Origin: Fremontodendron californicum | Lineage: Eukaryota; Streptophyta; Magnoliopsida; Malvales; Malvaceae | Assembly (NCBI GenBank): GCA_030761205.1 | Contig: JAULJL010000048.1 | Coordinates: 5,261,501-5,325,500 of the forward strand | Reading direction: 5' to 3' | DNA length: 64,000 nt | Shown here: piece after piece, positions 53,151 to 64,000 of the stretch | Layout of the letters: every line of letters starts with the position of its first letter | How positions within the stretch are numbered: the stretch's first letter is position 1 | Made by a program: the position numbers and the translations under genes | The notes under the pieces: model-generated | Seen by the model: only the letters and a program-made list of their open reading frames with translations | What the model was told of the DNA's origin: nothing | Databases searched by the model: none

Positions 53151-54662
53151 TGATAACTCGTATAATTATATAGTTTTTAGTTATGTTTTATTATTGTTTT
53201 GTGTCAAATACGAGTTATTATTGCTTAGTCTAATTGTGTTTATGATCTTTTATATTTTTATGTAATTTGGTGTTTTTCACGAGTTTCTTTGAGTGATTTC
53301 AGATTACTAGGTTAAATAAAGAATTAAGGGCAAATCCAGTTCAGTTCCAGTTCCGACACCTTTTGCCATATCAGCTATATCTGGAGTTTCACTGAAGCAT
53401 TAAGGCTGAAATTTTTACAGTAAAAAGTTAATAGGCATATCTATCTTTTTCATGCTTTACACTTTTTGAAACGGAGTCGTTTTTCCTAGCAAAATGTGGT
53501 ATCAAGTTGGCTGATGTGCAATGCCGTCTGTTCTGACCAGTTTTGGTATTTTGATCATATCTTCTGATCCACATGAGAAAATGAGCTGATTCCAACGGTT
53601 ATGGATCACAAACTGATAGGGGAATATTTTTCTAGAGGACCATTTGATCAGATCAAGCCTCCAACATTGACAAAATCAACCATCAAGCTGGCTGATCAGA
53701 ATTGTCATACAATATGACGAAAATTGTTAGAAAAATGCACCCACCTATTATACCTACCTTTGAAATTTATAAAGCTTGTCTCTTGTCATTTAGCTCTCCA
53801 AAATGTGTATAAATAGAGGGCCTTGGATGATTGTAAGGGACATTGTACATTGGTAGGATATTAGCCATTGTAATAAAATTCTCTAAGTTTTCTTCTTCTT
53901 TCCTTTCTCTAGTTTTCTTTTTTTTTATTTACTTATGCTTCTTACATTTCTTTTCATTTTATTCATATCTAGTATGTATTGCTAATCATATTGTTGAGGT
54001 GATTAGGTGAAGCTTTTGGTAAATGCTAAGGTTAGTCTCTTAAACTTGAGCTAAAATGAATCATCATTTATAAACACTAGTATAGATAATATTTTCTTTT
54101 GGTTTAAAATCATACTTGCAAAGTAGGGATCTTGATTCATTATTGACAATGAAAATGGCACAGTAAATGCTTGGTTTCATAACCTTGATTTGTTGTAGAC
54201 ATATACCTTGGCATAAGGAATGCTTGGACTCTTTTTATGAGTTTTGAGGACACCAAATGAACATAATATCATATGCTATGGACGTTGGACAATTTGGACT
54301 GAATTGCTAAACCTTCCGATTGGAACCTCCCTTATGTGTGAATTTCAATTGTGTAATAAAACAAGATTAATCTTAGCATAACACCAAGAGTGGATTCTCT
54401 AACCTCAACATCTTTTCTTATTGTTTTTTTTATATCTTGTTTAATTTCTTTTATGTTATTTTGTTTATTTTGTTCTCTAATATCTTGTTTATTTTGTTTT
54501 GTTGTTGATTCCCTAATATCTTGTTTACTTTCTTTTTCTTATATATTTATAAACTTATACTTACTAATACGCTTCCCTGTGGTTCGACCTCGGACACCCG
54601 AGAATTTATTACTTGAACATAACCTGCACTTGGGTTTACAACTCTTAATTGAGTCTCCATCA
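53151..54662 (+). repeat. LTR H' (3' LTR of element H)
   Basis: 1512 bp, TGATAACTCG to CTCCATCA. TATAAATA at 53808-53815. Followed by Ogre gag sequence. Confidence 0.93.
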
Positions 54663-54762
54663 TCTGTTCTCGTGTCTCCTCTTGAGACTTAGTGAACTGT
54701 TCTTGTAGTTCTTTCTGGATTCTTTCCATTCTCTCAATTCTGGCAAGCTAATTGTTTTCCAT
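54663..54762 (-). pseudogene. Ogre-type gag N-terminus
   Basis: On the minus strand an ATG at 54762 begins MENN, then a TAG, then LARIERMERIQKELQEQF, a coiled-coil-like start typical of Ogre gag. It is cut at codon 33 by LTR H'. Upstream to 54907 the frame is open in part (TQKEPDFQHSYNTRSRTK) and then becomes AT-rich. The rest of this gag is probably the piece at 8481-9883. Confidence 0.65.
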
Positions 54763-54907
54763 GGATTTTGTTCGAGACCGAGTATTGTAAGAGTGTTGGA
54801 AATCTGGTTCTTTCTGAGTGCGACCAATTGTACCTTTATTTTTTAAAAACCATGGATTAAAAATTATTGACACATTTCTTATTTTATTTTATAAAAAATT
54901 AATAAAT

Positions 54908-54912
54908 GAATG
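54908..54912 (+). repeat. Target-site duplication, left copy
   Basis: GAATG, matching GAATG at 59617-59621 on the other side of the solo LTR. Confidence 0.8.
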
Positions 54913-55044
54913 TGTAGACACCTAATTTTGTCCGGGCCACTTAACAGGTATGTTTTCTTCCTATATTGATGTTTCCCAGTATAAAAAGACTGTTTTCATC
55001 CTGCAGGTGGTACTCCGAGACTTAGTTTAAGAGGGCGAGCATAA

Positions 55045-55135
55045 AAAGTCAAACTTGAAAAAAAGTCAACCCCGAAAAAGTCAACCCCGAAAAAGTCAAC
55101 CCCAGAAAGTCAACTACTGAAAAAGTCAACCCACT
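55045..55135 (+). repeat. Short tandem repeat AAAAAGTCAACCCCG
   Basis: About five imperfect units of 15-19 bp in the U3 part of the solo LTR. Confidence 0.75.
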
Positions 55136-55589
55136 TTCAAAATCAAGAATTTAAGTTCAATTGAAAAATGGAGAAAGAATTTTGATAATCCGAGGTCTAC
55201 ATTGAAAGATATGGAGTTCAGAAGTTGGGATTTGGAGATTCAGTAGAAAAGAAACCTTAATCCGAGAAATTTGGGGAAAAGTGCTTAAACGATCAAACTG
55301 GTCGAAATTGAAGGTTCCAAATGAAAGATAAGCACTGACTACGGGTAATGGAGAAGTCACTTGCAAGAAAAACAGAAAGAAAAGTCAATCCGGGAGAAAA
55401 CCGAGAATTAGAGTTTTTAGTGGATTTGGTGAAATCGGGAAGAATCACAGAAATGGCCCGAATTGGTAAGACCAAAGCCCCCAATGGATGAGGAATGATT
55501 AAAAAGGATGGTGCAAGGCTCAGATTGAAGAAAATCTGAAAATCGGACTTGTTTTGAGCAAAACCGGGTTTCGGAGGTTAAAGGGCAAA

Positions 55590-56170
55590 ATTGGAAAAAT
55601 TTGGGAAAAATAGCAAATGGACTCCGAAAATTCTGAAAAATTTGTCAATCTCATTCTTAAATCATTTGAAAGAGATTGGCGAAAGAAAATCTTGATTCCG
55701 AGTTCGTTTGCAAAATGGCCAAATCCCGGGCTTCTAATGTAGTAATTCAAAAAGATAAATCCCGGAAAAATAGCAAATGGACTCCAAAAATTCTGAAATT
55801 TGGCAAATCTCATTTTTAAATTATTTGGAAGAGATTGGCAAAAGAAAATCTTGATTCCGAGTTCGTTTGCAAAATGGCCAAATCCCGGGCCTCCTATGCA
55901 GTAATTCAAGCCGATAAATCTCGAAAAAATACCAAATGAGCTCCAAAAATTATGAAAACTTCCAGATCACACTTTTTAATTATTTTGAAGAGATTGGTGA
56001 AGAAAAATCTTGATTTGGAGCTCGTTTAAAAAATGGTAAAAAGTAGGGGCATAAAAGGACATTTTGGGAAGAAAAAATCCAAATAAATAGCAAACGGACT
56101 CGGATAATTTTGAAAACTTCCAGAACTCAATATTTTATTATTTTGGAAGCATTAAAAAAATAAAAATTGA
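55590..56170 (+). repeat. Degenerate repeat of about 170 bp, three to four units
   Basis: Each unit contains AAATAGCAAATGGACTC-like and AGAGATTGGCGAAAGAAAATC-like segments, starting near 55605, 55770, 55925 and 56090. The last units are more diverged. Confidence 0.7.
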
Positions 56171-56443
56171 ATTTGGAGTCCGTTTGATATTTATTTTGCA
56201 TCCGGGGGGCAAAATGGTCGTTTCACCCAAGCAACCGAAAAGGGCTTCTTTGGGCCTTTCAAAAATCAGAGCTGGGCTGGAAAAGAGAAGTGCTGGCCTG
56301 CCCAAGCCCAAAGGAAGGAGGAAGCTTAGGATTTTTTCAATCAAGTGATTAAAAATCAAGAGTTAAGTTAGAGATTTTCATTTTTGAGCCTAAGTCCCAA
56401 TCCCACATCCCTTTGTAATGTCAAGCCAATGAGGTGCTCACCT

Positions 56444-56452
56444 TATAAATAA
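56444..56452 (+). promoter_or_regulatory. TATA box of the Ogre-type LTR
   Basis: TATAAATAA, 14 bases after CCAAT (56426-56430); typical core promoter layout for a plant LTR. Confidence 0.6.
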
Positions 56453-56548
56453 GGAGTCTTGGCCTTTGGTTGAGATCACCCACTACCCCTTGTGAGATAT
56501 TCTATACACTTGTATTAGGATTATCCGGGTGGTGAGTCATAGTGTTTT

Positions 56549-56728
56549 ACTCTGAGGGTTCGTAGCTTAATCCGTTCAAAAGCTACTCTGAGGGTTTGTA
56601 GCTTAATCCGTTCAAAAGCTACTCTGAGGGTTCGTAGCTTAATCCGTTCAAAAGCTACTCTGAGGGTTTGTAGCTTACTCCGTTCAAAAGCTACTCTGAG
56701 GGTTTATAGCTTAATCCGTTCAAAGGCT
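56549..56728 (+). repeat. 36-bp tandem repeat, five units
   Basis: Units begin TACTCTGAGGGTTCGTAG and end CCGTTCAAAAGC. They start at about 56549 and every 36 bases after. They lie about 100 bases downstream of the TATA box, so within the predicted transcript. Confidence 0.88.
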
Positions 56729-57760
56729 ACTTGGTGAGTTTTCATTTTAAAATAATGTTTCTTGTTCTTCCTTCATTTCCTTTCTTAAGTATATTTTTCT
56801 TACATTTTGTTTTTACAATAAACTCACCATGGCCAAATGGCCTACATTATTTATTTTAAGTTGTTTTTTATTCATTTTACCATATTGTTTATGTTATTTT
56901 CTTTATTTTTTATTTTTTATGTTTTAAATATTATGTTATTTCATGTTCTTAAGTTATATTTAATTTGGTTGCTTTGTTTGTTGCCATTTATGTCTTAGAT
57001 ATCATGTATTTGCATTTTTAATTTTCTGTTTTCATGTTGTTTAAATTTGAGCATGTTTTAGAGTTAGCATATTAAGTGTTTGTGTGATTCTTTGCATGAT
57101 TCTTGTTTTATCTCTTAGTGAGCATGTTTTAGATTTGGTATATTAGGTGTTTGTGAAAATGCTTGTGTGATTATGACTTAGTTTTTCATGCTAGCATACC
57201 AAGTGTTTGAGAAAATGCCATGCTTGTTGGAGCTTGAGGCCATTTGGCTACTCCATGTGTTTTGCATTGTGTGTTGCATTTTTTGTCATGCTAGTTGTTA
57301 GGTTTTTGCATTTGCATGATATTTGGTTGGATTTTTGAATTAAGCATGCCTTGTGTTTGTAAAAATGTCATGCATATCTTAGGTCTAGGTTACATTAAAT
57401 GCCATGCAAGTTCATGTTAGGTCTAGGCCATATTATTTATGTCATGCATTTTCCTTACATTTAGGTTTAGATCCATGCATTTCATGCATTATGTTTGCTG
57501 CATTGTTTCATGCATTTCATGTTCATGCCACTTGAATAATGACTTGAGCAAATTAATGGTTCAAGGTCATGCTCTCTTGAGCACACTTGTGGAAAATTAA
57601 GTTTGTCAAATTGATTATTCTACCTTTGTGATTTTTTTATTTAGCCAATTTTTATCTAACTTTCAAAGAGTCCTAGCTACTGCTTTCAAGTCATTTTATG
57701 AGTTTCAAATATTTTTACTTTGGTTTTTAAATGATTTTATCAAAAGCAAAAATGTGTTGG

Positions 57761-58400
57761 CAAAGCAGTTTTTTTTTTCTCCTCCGAAAACTCGTACATC
57801 TCTGATTTTTCTGGGAATTCATATTTGATCAGAAAATTAAGCCAATTTGTTTTCCTGTAGTTTTACATGTCCTGAGTCTCCAGTATTTGTTTTAGAATTT
57901 TTGGAATTTTTAAAAATAGGATAAAAAATCGTGTATTAAAACTGGACAGTGGAGTCAGAATTGAATTTAAAGAAAAACAAAGCAGTTTTTTTCTCCTCCA
58001 AAAACTCGTACATCTATGATTTTTCTGGGAATTCATCTTTGATCAGAAAATTAAGACAATTTGTTTTCGTATAGTTTTACATGTCCTGAGTCTCTAGTAT
58101 TTTTTTTAGAATTTTTGGAATTTTTTAAAATAGGATAAAAAATCGTGGACTAAAACTGGACAGTGGAGTCAGAATTGAATTTAAAGAAAAACAAAGCAGT
58201 TTTTTCTCCTCCAAAAACTCGTACATCTCTGGTTTTTCTGGGAATTCATCTTTGATCAAAAAATTAAACCGATTTTTTCTCGTATATTTTTATATGTTCT
58301 GAGTCTCCAGTATTTTTTTTAGAATTTTTGGATTTTTAAAAATAGGGTAAAAAATCGTGTATTAAAACTGGACAGTGGAGTCAGAATTGAGTTTTAAAAA
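57761..58400 (+). repeat. Tandem repeat of about 215 bp, three units
   Basis: Units start CAAAGCAGTTTTTT at 57761, 57978 and 58192 and include GAGTCTCCAGTATTT and ACTGGACAGTGGAGTCAG. Highly similar to each other. Confidence 0.9.
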
Positions 58401-59616
58401 AAAAACCAATTTTCTGTTTTGGTTAATTTACTTAGAGTGGGCTGATTAGGAGGGTTAGCTACTGACTTAGGATGATTTCTAAGCCCTTTTAAACTCTAAA
58501 AATGGTTTTTCAAGTCCCGGGTTAAGGGTAGTCAAGGCCGGATTTTTTAAACTTAGGAAATTAGAGCCATTTAAAAAAAAATTAGCCCAGTTTTTATTGT
58601 TAATTCAAGCTTTTCAAAATTGTTTTCAAACAATCACAAAGTATTTTGGTTTTAGAATATTTAATTTGACATATTTTCCTAAGGTAGCCGGATATCTTTT
58701 TAGATATACGGATTTCCTTAATTAAAGGAAAAAATACATTTCATGCATTGCATTTTTATTTTCATGCATATTATATGATAGCATTATTTTATTCCATGTC
58801 ATTTAAATTATATGCCATATCATTCATGTTTGCCATGTCATTTAGGTTGCATTATATTATTTAGATTTTGCTATGTCATTTTATTTATGTCATGCATATA
58901 CATATTCATTTATTTTAAATGTTTTCAAAAAGATAATGGTTTTCAATAAAAATAAAGATATTCCCGAGTTAAAATAATTCATGAGTTCTCTACCGGGTTT
59001 GCTGGAGGGAATTTCATCAATTATCATTAATAAAGGAATATCTTTCTTTCAAAAAAGAGAATGATTCAAAAAGTTTTTTCGAAACTAATAAAAATTTCTA
59101 TATTTTGCCACGTTTGTTGGGGAATATAGGAAAATTTTGAATTTATAAATTCCGGATCATTTTCAATAAAAAATAAAATTATTTTTCTTTAAATTGGGAA
59201 TTAATTTGAAATACTAAATTTAAAACCAACTTTTACCGAGACTTGAGATAACACACGATTAATAAGGTACCGATTTATACGGGCGTTGTGGGGGTGCTAA
59301 TCCTTCCCCACACGTAACCGACTCCCGAACCCGCTTCTTTGATTTCTCTGGTTTAAAACTCAGACTTGAAATTGGTTTTTAAAATGTTTTAATTAATTTT
59401 TAAAATATTTTATAAAACCGGTTTTAATAGGTGGCCGATCACACCTAGCTAAAAAAGATTGGTGGCGACTCCATGTCTTTTTTAAGGTCATTTCAAAACC
59501 TTCATTTTTTAGAGGAATTAAGTCGACTTTTCCTCGATTTTTTTTAATGTCACGCCTAACGAATAATAAAGTCTTGCGATGAGACTTCGTCGTTATTTTT
59601 TTTTTAGGTTGCGACA

Positions 59617-59621
59617 GAATG
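59617..59621 (+). repeat. Target-site duplication, right copy
   Basis: GAATG, directly after TTGCGACA. Confidence 0.8.
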
Positions 59622-59968
59622 AATGTAGGAATGAATCGATGTTAATGAATGAACAACTAAGTAAATGACTAAGTGTATGAACATATAATGAATAAATGAA
59701 TAGACCAATAAATGACTAAGTGTATGAACAATTTATAAAGAATAAATGAATGAATGATTATGAACAAATATGAAAGAAAGAATTAGTGAATAATGAATGC
59801 ATTTAAAGTATTGGCCCTGGGATAATTCCAACCAAACGGTCTTTCATTCATTTCCTGGAACTAAATACATCAAAGAAAAGATCCCTGCTTTAGACAACAT
59901 AATAACCTATCTCTCCTAAAAACTATTACAAAACACTGGTAATTCTCTCGGATTCTGGACCTTCTTCA
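59622..59968 (-). other. Ogre spacer downstream of ORF1
   Basis: Noncoding. 59625-59790 is a degenerate repeat with ATGAATGAA and GACTAAGTGTATGAACA units (the latter at about 59668 and 59713). No gene is seen in the rest. Confidence 0.6.
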
Positions 59969-61717
59969 CTATCCTCTTTTGATTGCCTTGCTCTTCCATC
60001 TGATCCCTACTTGTTCATGACCCTTTGACGTGTCAGCAGAAGCATCGCCGTGTAAGCTTTCCATAGCTTGTTTCTCCAGTTGATTTGCTCGGGCTTCCTC
60101 TTGTTTTGCTTTCTCCTTCCAGTAGTTATTCTCCTTCTTGAGGTTTTTGACCTCATGTTCCCACTCCCTGGAAGTTTTGAGAGTCCCCTCAAATCTGAGC
60201 CTAAAGCGATACCTCTTGTTCTCCAAATGTAATTCTCGAAGGTCGCCCTTAACGGTGTCCCTTTCTCTCTTAATCTGTTCCTTCTCTTTTTCCCGAGCTG
60301 ATTCCCTATCTTTCATGTCCTCAAGCTCTTCTTGTAGTCGAGCAATATCCTTGCTCATCCTAGCCTTTTCTTTGTCAAATTCCGCTCTTGCAATTTCTAA
60401 CTCTGATGGCATTTACCTCGGTGACGGATTCATGAACTGGACCTCCTCCCCATCTGACGTCAATAGTCTATCATTAACCCTTAATTCCCTCCATACCAGG
60501 TAATCAGGTGTGACGGTGTTGGAATATCTGGCCACTTTTATCCGGTGAGTTTTCTTCCATGCTTCAATCGTTGCCCGCACTTTTCCGGAATATCCGTCTT
60601 CCCCATAAGTGAACTCTGATGATCCTAGATTATGAGTCATGGGTGTGAATTGCCGAGACTCAACCTGTCTTTGCACCAACAAAGGCGCATAACTCACAGA
60701 CCCCCAAATTCCGAGCAGTGGAACTCCCAAGTTGTCCCCACATTTGTACATAATCGGCATAGGAATCATCCATGGAGCTCTCCAAGTCACCATCTCCCCT
60801 TTTAGATTCCGGAACATGTTGACCTATTTCTCTTCATTCCCGTCTTTAGGCCAATCATTTTGAAGGAATTCCCTAATTGGAAATAAATTCTTCATGTACG
60901 ACTTGAAGGATACATTTTCTATCTTCCAAAAGTGACTTTGAATCCAAATATAAAGGAGTTGTACACACCCTTTGATCCTCCCTTGTCCTGCCCTTTTACA
61001 AAAGTTCAGGGATTGGATAGTTTCAGCTATGATGGCCGGAGATGGGTTGATCTTCTGTTCCAACTTTTCAAAGAAATCAAACACGGCTATATCCACATGA
61101 CCCAATATCTTCGGGAATATGATTAACCCGTAGATGGCTAGGGCGAAGATGTCCCTGGCTTTTGCATTGTCGGAACAACCCAATATCATCTGTCGGAGAG
61201 TTTCCCACGGAATGCACCCATTTTTCTGCTTTGTGTCCACATGACTCTCAACCCATGTTGTATCCATTCCTGTGATCCTAGCCACTTTCTTCTTCAAACC
61301 TGAAGGTTTCATTTCCTTCAAATATACCCGATCAAGATTAGGACATTCAATACGTAACAGTGTCGAATATTCTTCGATCAGTGGTGTCATATCCTCCTTG
61401 TTAAAAGTGAAACATCTATAAGCAGGATTCCAAAACTGTACCATAGCCTGAATCAACCCACTATTGACATGAATCGAAATTAAGAGTGCTATGTCTCCAT
61501 ACTTCTGAGTGAAGGCTTCTTTCTCTGATACATTCCACTGATTCCAAATGTCGGCTAACCCTCGGAGATTATTCTGTCTAAGATCCACTTTGACCCTATC
61601 CGACAATACTAACACATAATCTTTCTTGAGGCAATCACCGTCCTCCCTCTGATCTTTTTCCGACCGTGCCCTGACTACTGCATGATCTTCTATCACTGAA
61701 ATAACCTGACCCTCCAT
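59969..61717 (-). pseudogene. Ogre-type ORF1, interrupted by two in-frame stops
   Basis: This is one long minus-strand frame, read as three open parts: 297 residues from the ATG at 61717, then TAG (60824-60826), then 134 residues to a TAA near 60413, then 147 residues to 59969. The first part has the aspects of the uncharacterised ORF1 that precedes gag in Ogre-type elements (IWNQWNVSEKEAFTQKYGDIALL near residue 58). The last part is a strongly charged coiled coil (EELEDMKDRESAREKEKEQI). The function of ORF1 is not known. Only two stops in about 580 codons suggest the copy is not very old. Confidence 0.75.
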
Positions 61718-62663
61718 GAAAGTCCTTTGGGTTGATAACTATCCCGAGGCCAATAAACTTCAAGTGTATGATGATGTCTATGATGCATGTCAAAGAAAAG
61801 AAAGCAAAAAGAAATAGATTAGTAAGGAAATGAATTCACAAATATAACATAAATAACAACATGCTTTTAAAAAAATGTCCCAAAAATTTAAACAGAGCTT
61901 CGGTATTACGACGCCTTTGGGACAAAATAAAAAAAAAAAAATACGAGTGGTATGATGTTCGTTCATCATCACTCAATTTGTATCTAACATATAGAAAGAT
62001 GGTAAAAGGTTGGAAATGTTCCTCCATGTGTTCTTAAACTTCGGGTATCTAACAGAAATCCGGCATGGCTTCGCCTATGTTCACTATATGAAGGTGAATT
62101 GGTTCTAAGGCCCCGAATTGTTCCTCACTGTCGCCGGTGAAGGCTAGTAAGGCACCCCGATAAAAGCGGGTTCAATTCGTTAGAGTATATTATCCTATGC
62201 CCGTACGGAGGATTATCACGAAGGTATTAGGTACTTTATACTCCGGAAGTGTTTCACTAGCCCATACGGAGGATCAATCACGAAGGCATAGTTACTTCAC
62301 TTCCACTTAAAAGGACGAAACCCGGGTAGAGGATTCATGTTATGCAAATGCAAATACAGTGTGTGCGGAGGACCAAAACAAACCTGTCACCACCTATTCT
62401 ACAACCCTTATTCTAAATACCCCACTAAAATCAAACCATGTAAAGCATCAGTCAAACAAACATATAAATATACGCAACAAAATAACCAGAGAACAAATAA
62501 TAATATGAATGCACATGCATATGGACATATTAAGACATTTTTTTTTATTTTCAAAATTCTCTTTTATTTTAAAAATATGAGAATTAAAATTAAATACCAA
62601 TTAAACCAACAAAACCGAGACTTTGATAACACACTACTAATTCTAGGCCTGACTCTCTAATAG
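61718..62663 (-). other. Ogre 5' leader
   Basis: Noncoding leader between the primer-binding site and ORF1. Two imperfect copies of an element containing TACGGAGGAT-(C/A)A-TCACGAAGG lie near 62200-62225 and 62262-62287. The rest is AT-rich, with an A run near 61926. Confidence 0.6.
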
Positions 62664-62681
62664 TCCCCAGTGGAGTCGCCA
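62664..62681 (-). promoter_or_regulatory. Primer-binding site of the Ogre-type element
   Basis: The minus strand reads TGGCGACTCCACTGGGGA, three bases inside the LTR end. This matches my recollection of the Ogre site, reported as complementary to a tRNA-Arg. Confidence 0.8.
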
Positions 62682-62684
62682 AGT

Positions 62685-64000
62685 TGTCGCAACCTAAAAA
62701 ATAACGAGTCTCATCGCAAGACTTTATTATTCGTTAAGCGTGACATCAAAAAAAACCGAAAAAAAGTCGACTTAATTCCTCTAGAAAAAATGAAGGTTTT
62801 GAAAATGACCTTGAAAAAGACATGGAGTCGCCACCAATCTTTTTTAGCTAGGTGTGATCGGCCACCTATTAGAACCGGTTTTATAAAATATTTTAAAAAT
62901 TAATTAAAACATTTTAAAAACTAATTTCAAGTCTGCGTTTTAAATCAGAGAAATTAAAGAAGCGGGTTCGGGAGTCGGTTACGTGTGGGAAGGATTAGCA
63001 CCCCCACAACGCCCGTATAAATCGGTACCTTATTAATCGTGTGTTATCTCAAGTCTCGATAAAAATTGGTTTTAAATTTAGTATTTCAAGTTAATTCCCA
63101 ATTTAAAGAAAAATAATCCCATTTTTAATTGAAAATGATTCGGAATTTATAAATTCAAAATTTTCCTATATTCCCCAACAAACGTGGCAAAATATAGAAA
63201 TTTTTATTAATTTGGAAAACTTTTCGAATCATTCTCGTTTTTTGAAAGAAAGATATTCCTTTATTAATGATAATTGATGATATTCCCTCCAGCAAACCCG
63301 GTAGAGAACTCATGAATTATTTTAACTCGGGAATATCTTTATTTTTTATTGAAAAATCCTTATCCTTTTGAAAACATTTTAAAAGATATGAATATGTATA
63401 TGCATGACATAAATAAAGTGACATAGCAAAATCTAAATAATATAATGTTTCCTAAATGATATGATATAATGTAAATGTCTTATCATATTGTAAATGAAAT
63501 GAAATAAATGCCTCAGCATATTCTAAATGAAATAAAATATCCTAAGTTATATGACATATTATAGATAAAATGAAATGACCTAGGTAACATAGTATATTCT
63601 ATATGAGATGCAATATCCTAAGTCATATGATATATTCTAAATGAAATAAAATAACCTAAGTAACATAACATATTCTATATGAAATGAAATAACCTAAGTA
63701 ACATGATATTTTCTAAATGAAATAAAATAACCTAAGTAACATAACATATTCTATATGAAATGAAATAACCTAAGTAACATGATATTTTCTAAATGAAATA
63801 AAATAACCTAAGTAACATAACATATTCTATATGAAATAAAATTACCTAAGTAACATGATATTTTCTAAATGAAATGAAATAACCTAAGTAACATAACATA
63901 TTCTATATGAAATGAAATAATTTAAATGACATGGCAAACATGAATGATATGGCATATAAATTAAATGAGATGGAATATGAAATAATGCTATCATATAATA
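62685..64000 (-). repeat. Ogre-type LTR (5' LTR), cut by the window edge
   Basis: The terminus TTGCGACA on the minus strand matches the end of the solo LTR, and the sequence remains alignable, inverted, to about 58740-59616. Differences include small indels and a large tandem expansion at 63540-63915. Confidence 0.88.
63540..63915. repeat. Tandem expansion inside the Ogre-type LTR
   Basis: Repeats of about 36 bp alternate between two versions (ACATAACATATTCTATATG and ACATGATATTTTCTAAATG), each followed by AAATAAAATAACCTAAGTA-like sequence, giving a higher-order unit of about 72 bp. The solo LTR has only a short unexpanded version at the same place. Confidence 0.82.

Larger units (their letters stand above)
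42918..54662 (+). mobile_element. Element H: Athila-LOG element with two LTRs, longest copy
   Basis: 11.7 kb with all regions from primer-binding site to polypurine tract, including the RT-RNase H segment. The two LTRs differ at roughly ten to fifteen positions by eye. Coding regions carry several stops, frameshifts and a deletion. The right edge lies in Ogre gag at TCTGT; no matching duplication is at the left because that LTR is shared with G. Confidence 0.9.
54913..59616 (+). mobile_element. Ogre-type solo LTR
   Basis: 4704 bp from TGTAGACACC to TTGCGACA, flanked by GAATG on both sides. No primer-binding site follows, so this is a solo LTR left by LTR-LTR recombination. Its right part matches, inverted, the LTR that begins at 62685. 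Putative CCAAT at 56426-56430 and TATAAATAA at 56444-56452. It carries several tandem repeats and no coding sequence. Confidence 0.88.
59617..62684 (-). mobile_element. Ogre/Tat-type element, 5' internal part (minus strand)
   Basis: Primer-binding site, leader and ORF1 on the minus strand, adjoining the LTR at 62685. The left end is the solo-LTR insertion at GAATG. It is probably the upstream part of the same copy as 54663-54907 and 6776-9883. Confidence 0.82.

Noticed and set aside
63540..63915. CRISPR-like array
   Set aside because: Repeats are contiguous without unique spacers and lie in a plant LTR.
1..64000. tRNA, rRNA or ordinary host genes
   Set aside because: I saw no convincing structure or intron-containing host gene; tRNA-like sequence is limited to the primer-binding sites.

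Overview
This is a plant nuclear repeat block with no ordinary host gene that I can support. Everything I can assign is LTR-retrotransposon sequence of the Ty3/gypsy superfamily. A eudicot host is my inference. Two lineages are present. The first is an Athila-type lineage: its primer-binding site TGGCGCCGTTGCCGGGGA follows LTRs of about 1.5 kb that begin TGATAACTCG and end CATCA, and its integrase has no chromodomain. The second is an Ogre/Tat-type lineage with a separate ORF1, a gag-protease of the DNGSS type and LTRs of at least 4.7 kb.

Layout. 1-6775: minus-strand Athila-type element A, cut by the window edge. 6776-9883: minus-strand Ogre gag-protease remnant. 9884-54662: a dense cluster of Athila-type copies in both orientations (fragments B, D, F; chimeric element C; element E with both LTRs at 26776-36636; fragment G; element H with both LTRs at 42918-54662). 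Several joins are not insertion-type junctions but deletions, inversions or mosaics. 54663-54907: the start of the Ogre gag. 54913-59616: an Ogre-type solo LTR flanked by the 5-bp duplication GAATG. 59622-62684: Ogre ORF1 and leader, minus strand. 62685-64000: the adjoining Ogre LTR, cut by the window edge. The Ogre pieces look like one old minus-strand copy split by a solo LTR and by the Athila cluster.

The notable feature is what the Athila-type family carries in the place where Athila elements usually have an env-like gene. Downstream of integrase are two extra genes. ORF2 (178 aa) has an arginine/lysine-rich stretch followed by four clustered cysteines, resembling the small Cys-rich nucleic-acid-binding proteins of plant betaflexiviruses. 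The second gene (215 aa, intronless) is a LOG-like protein (cytokinin riboside 5'-monophosphate phosphoribohydrolase family). Each ORF is preceded by a pyrimidine tract plus CAG and by a TATA-like sequence. LOG occurs six times and ORF2 seven times in the window. Full-length LOG frames survive in E, G and H, and full-length ORF2 in A, C and E.

No copy has an intact reverse transcriptase, so every copy here would depend on enzymes supplied in trans. Element A lacks exactly the RT-RNase H segment between a consensus splice donor and an acceptor, leaving an open gag-protease-integrase frame. It looks like a reverse-transcribed spliced RNA. Chimeric C and E show exchange of U3, leader repeats and 3' regions with a second, gag-only family. 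All similarity statements are from reading by eye; no search was run.
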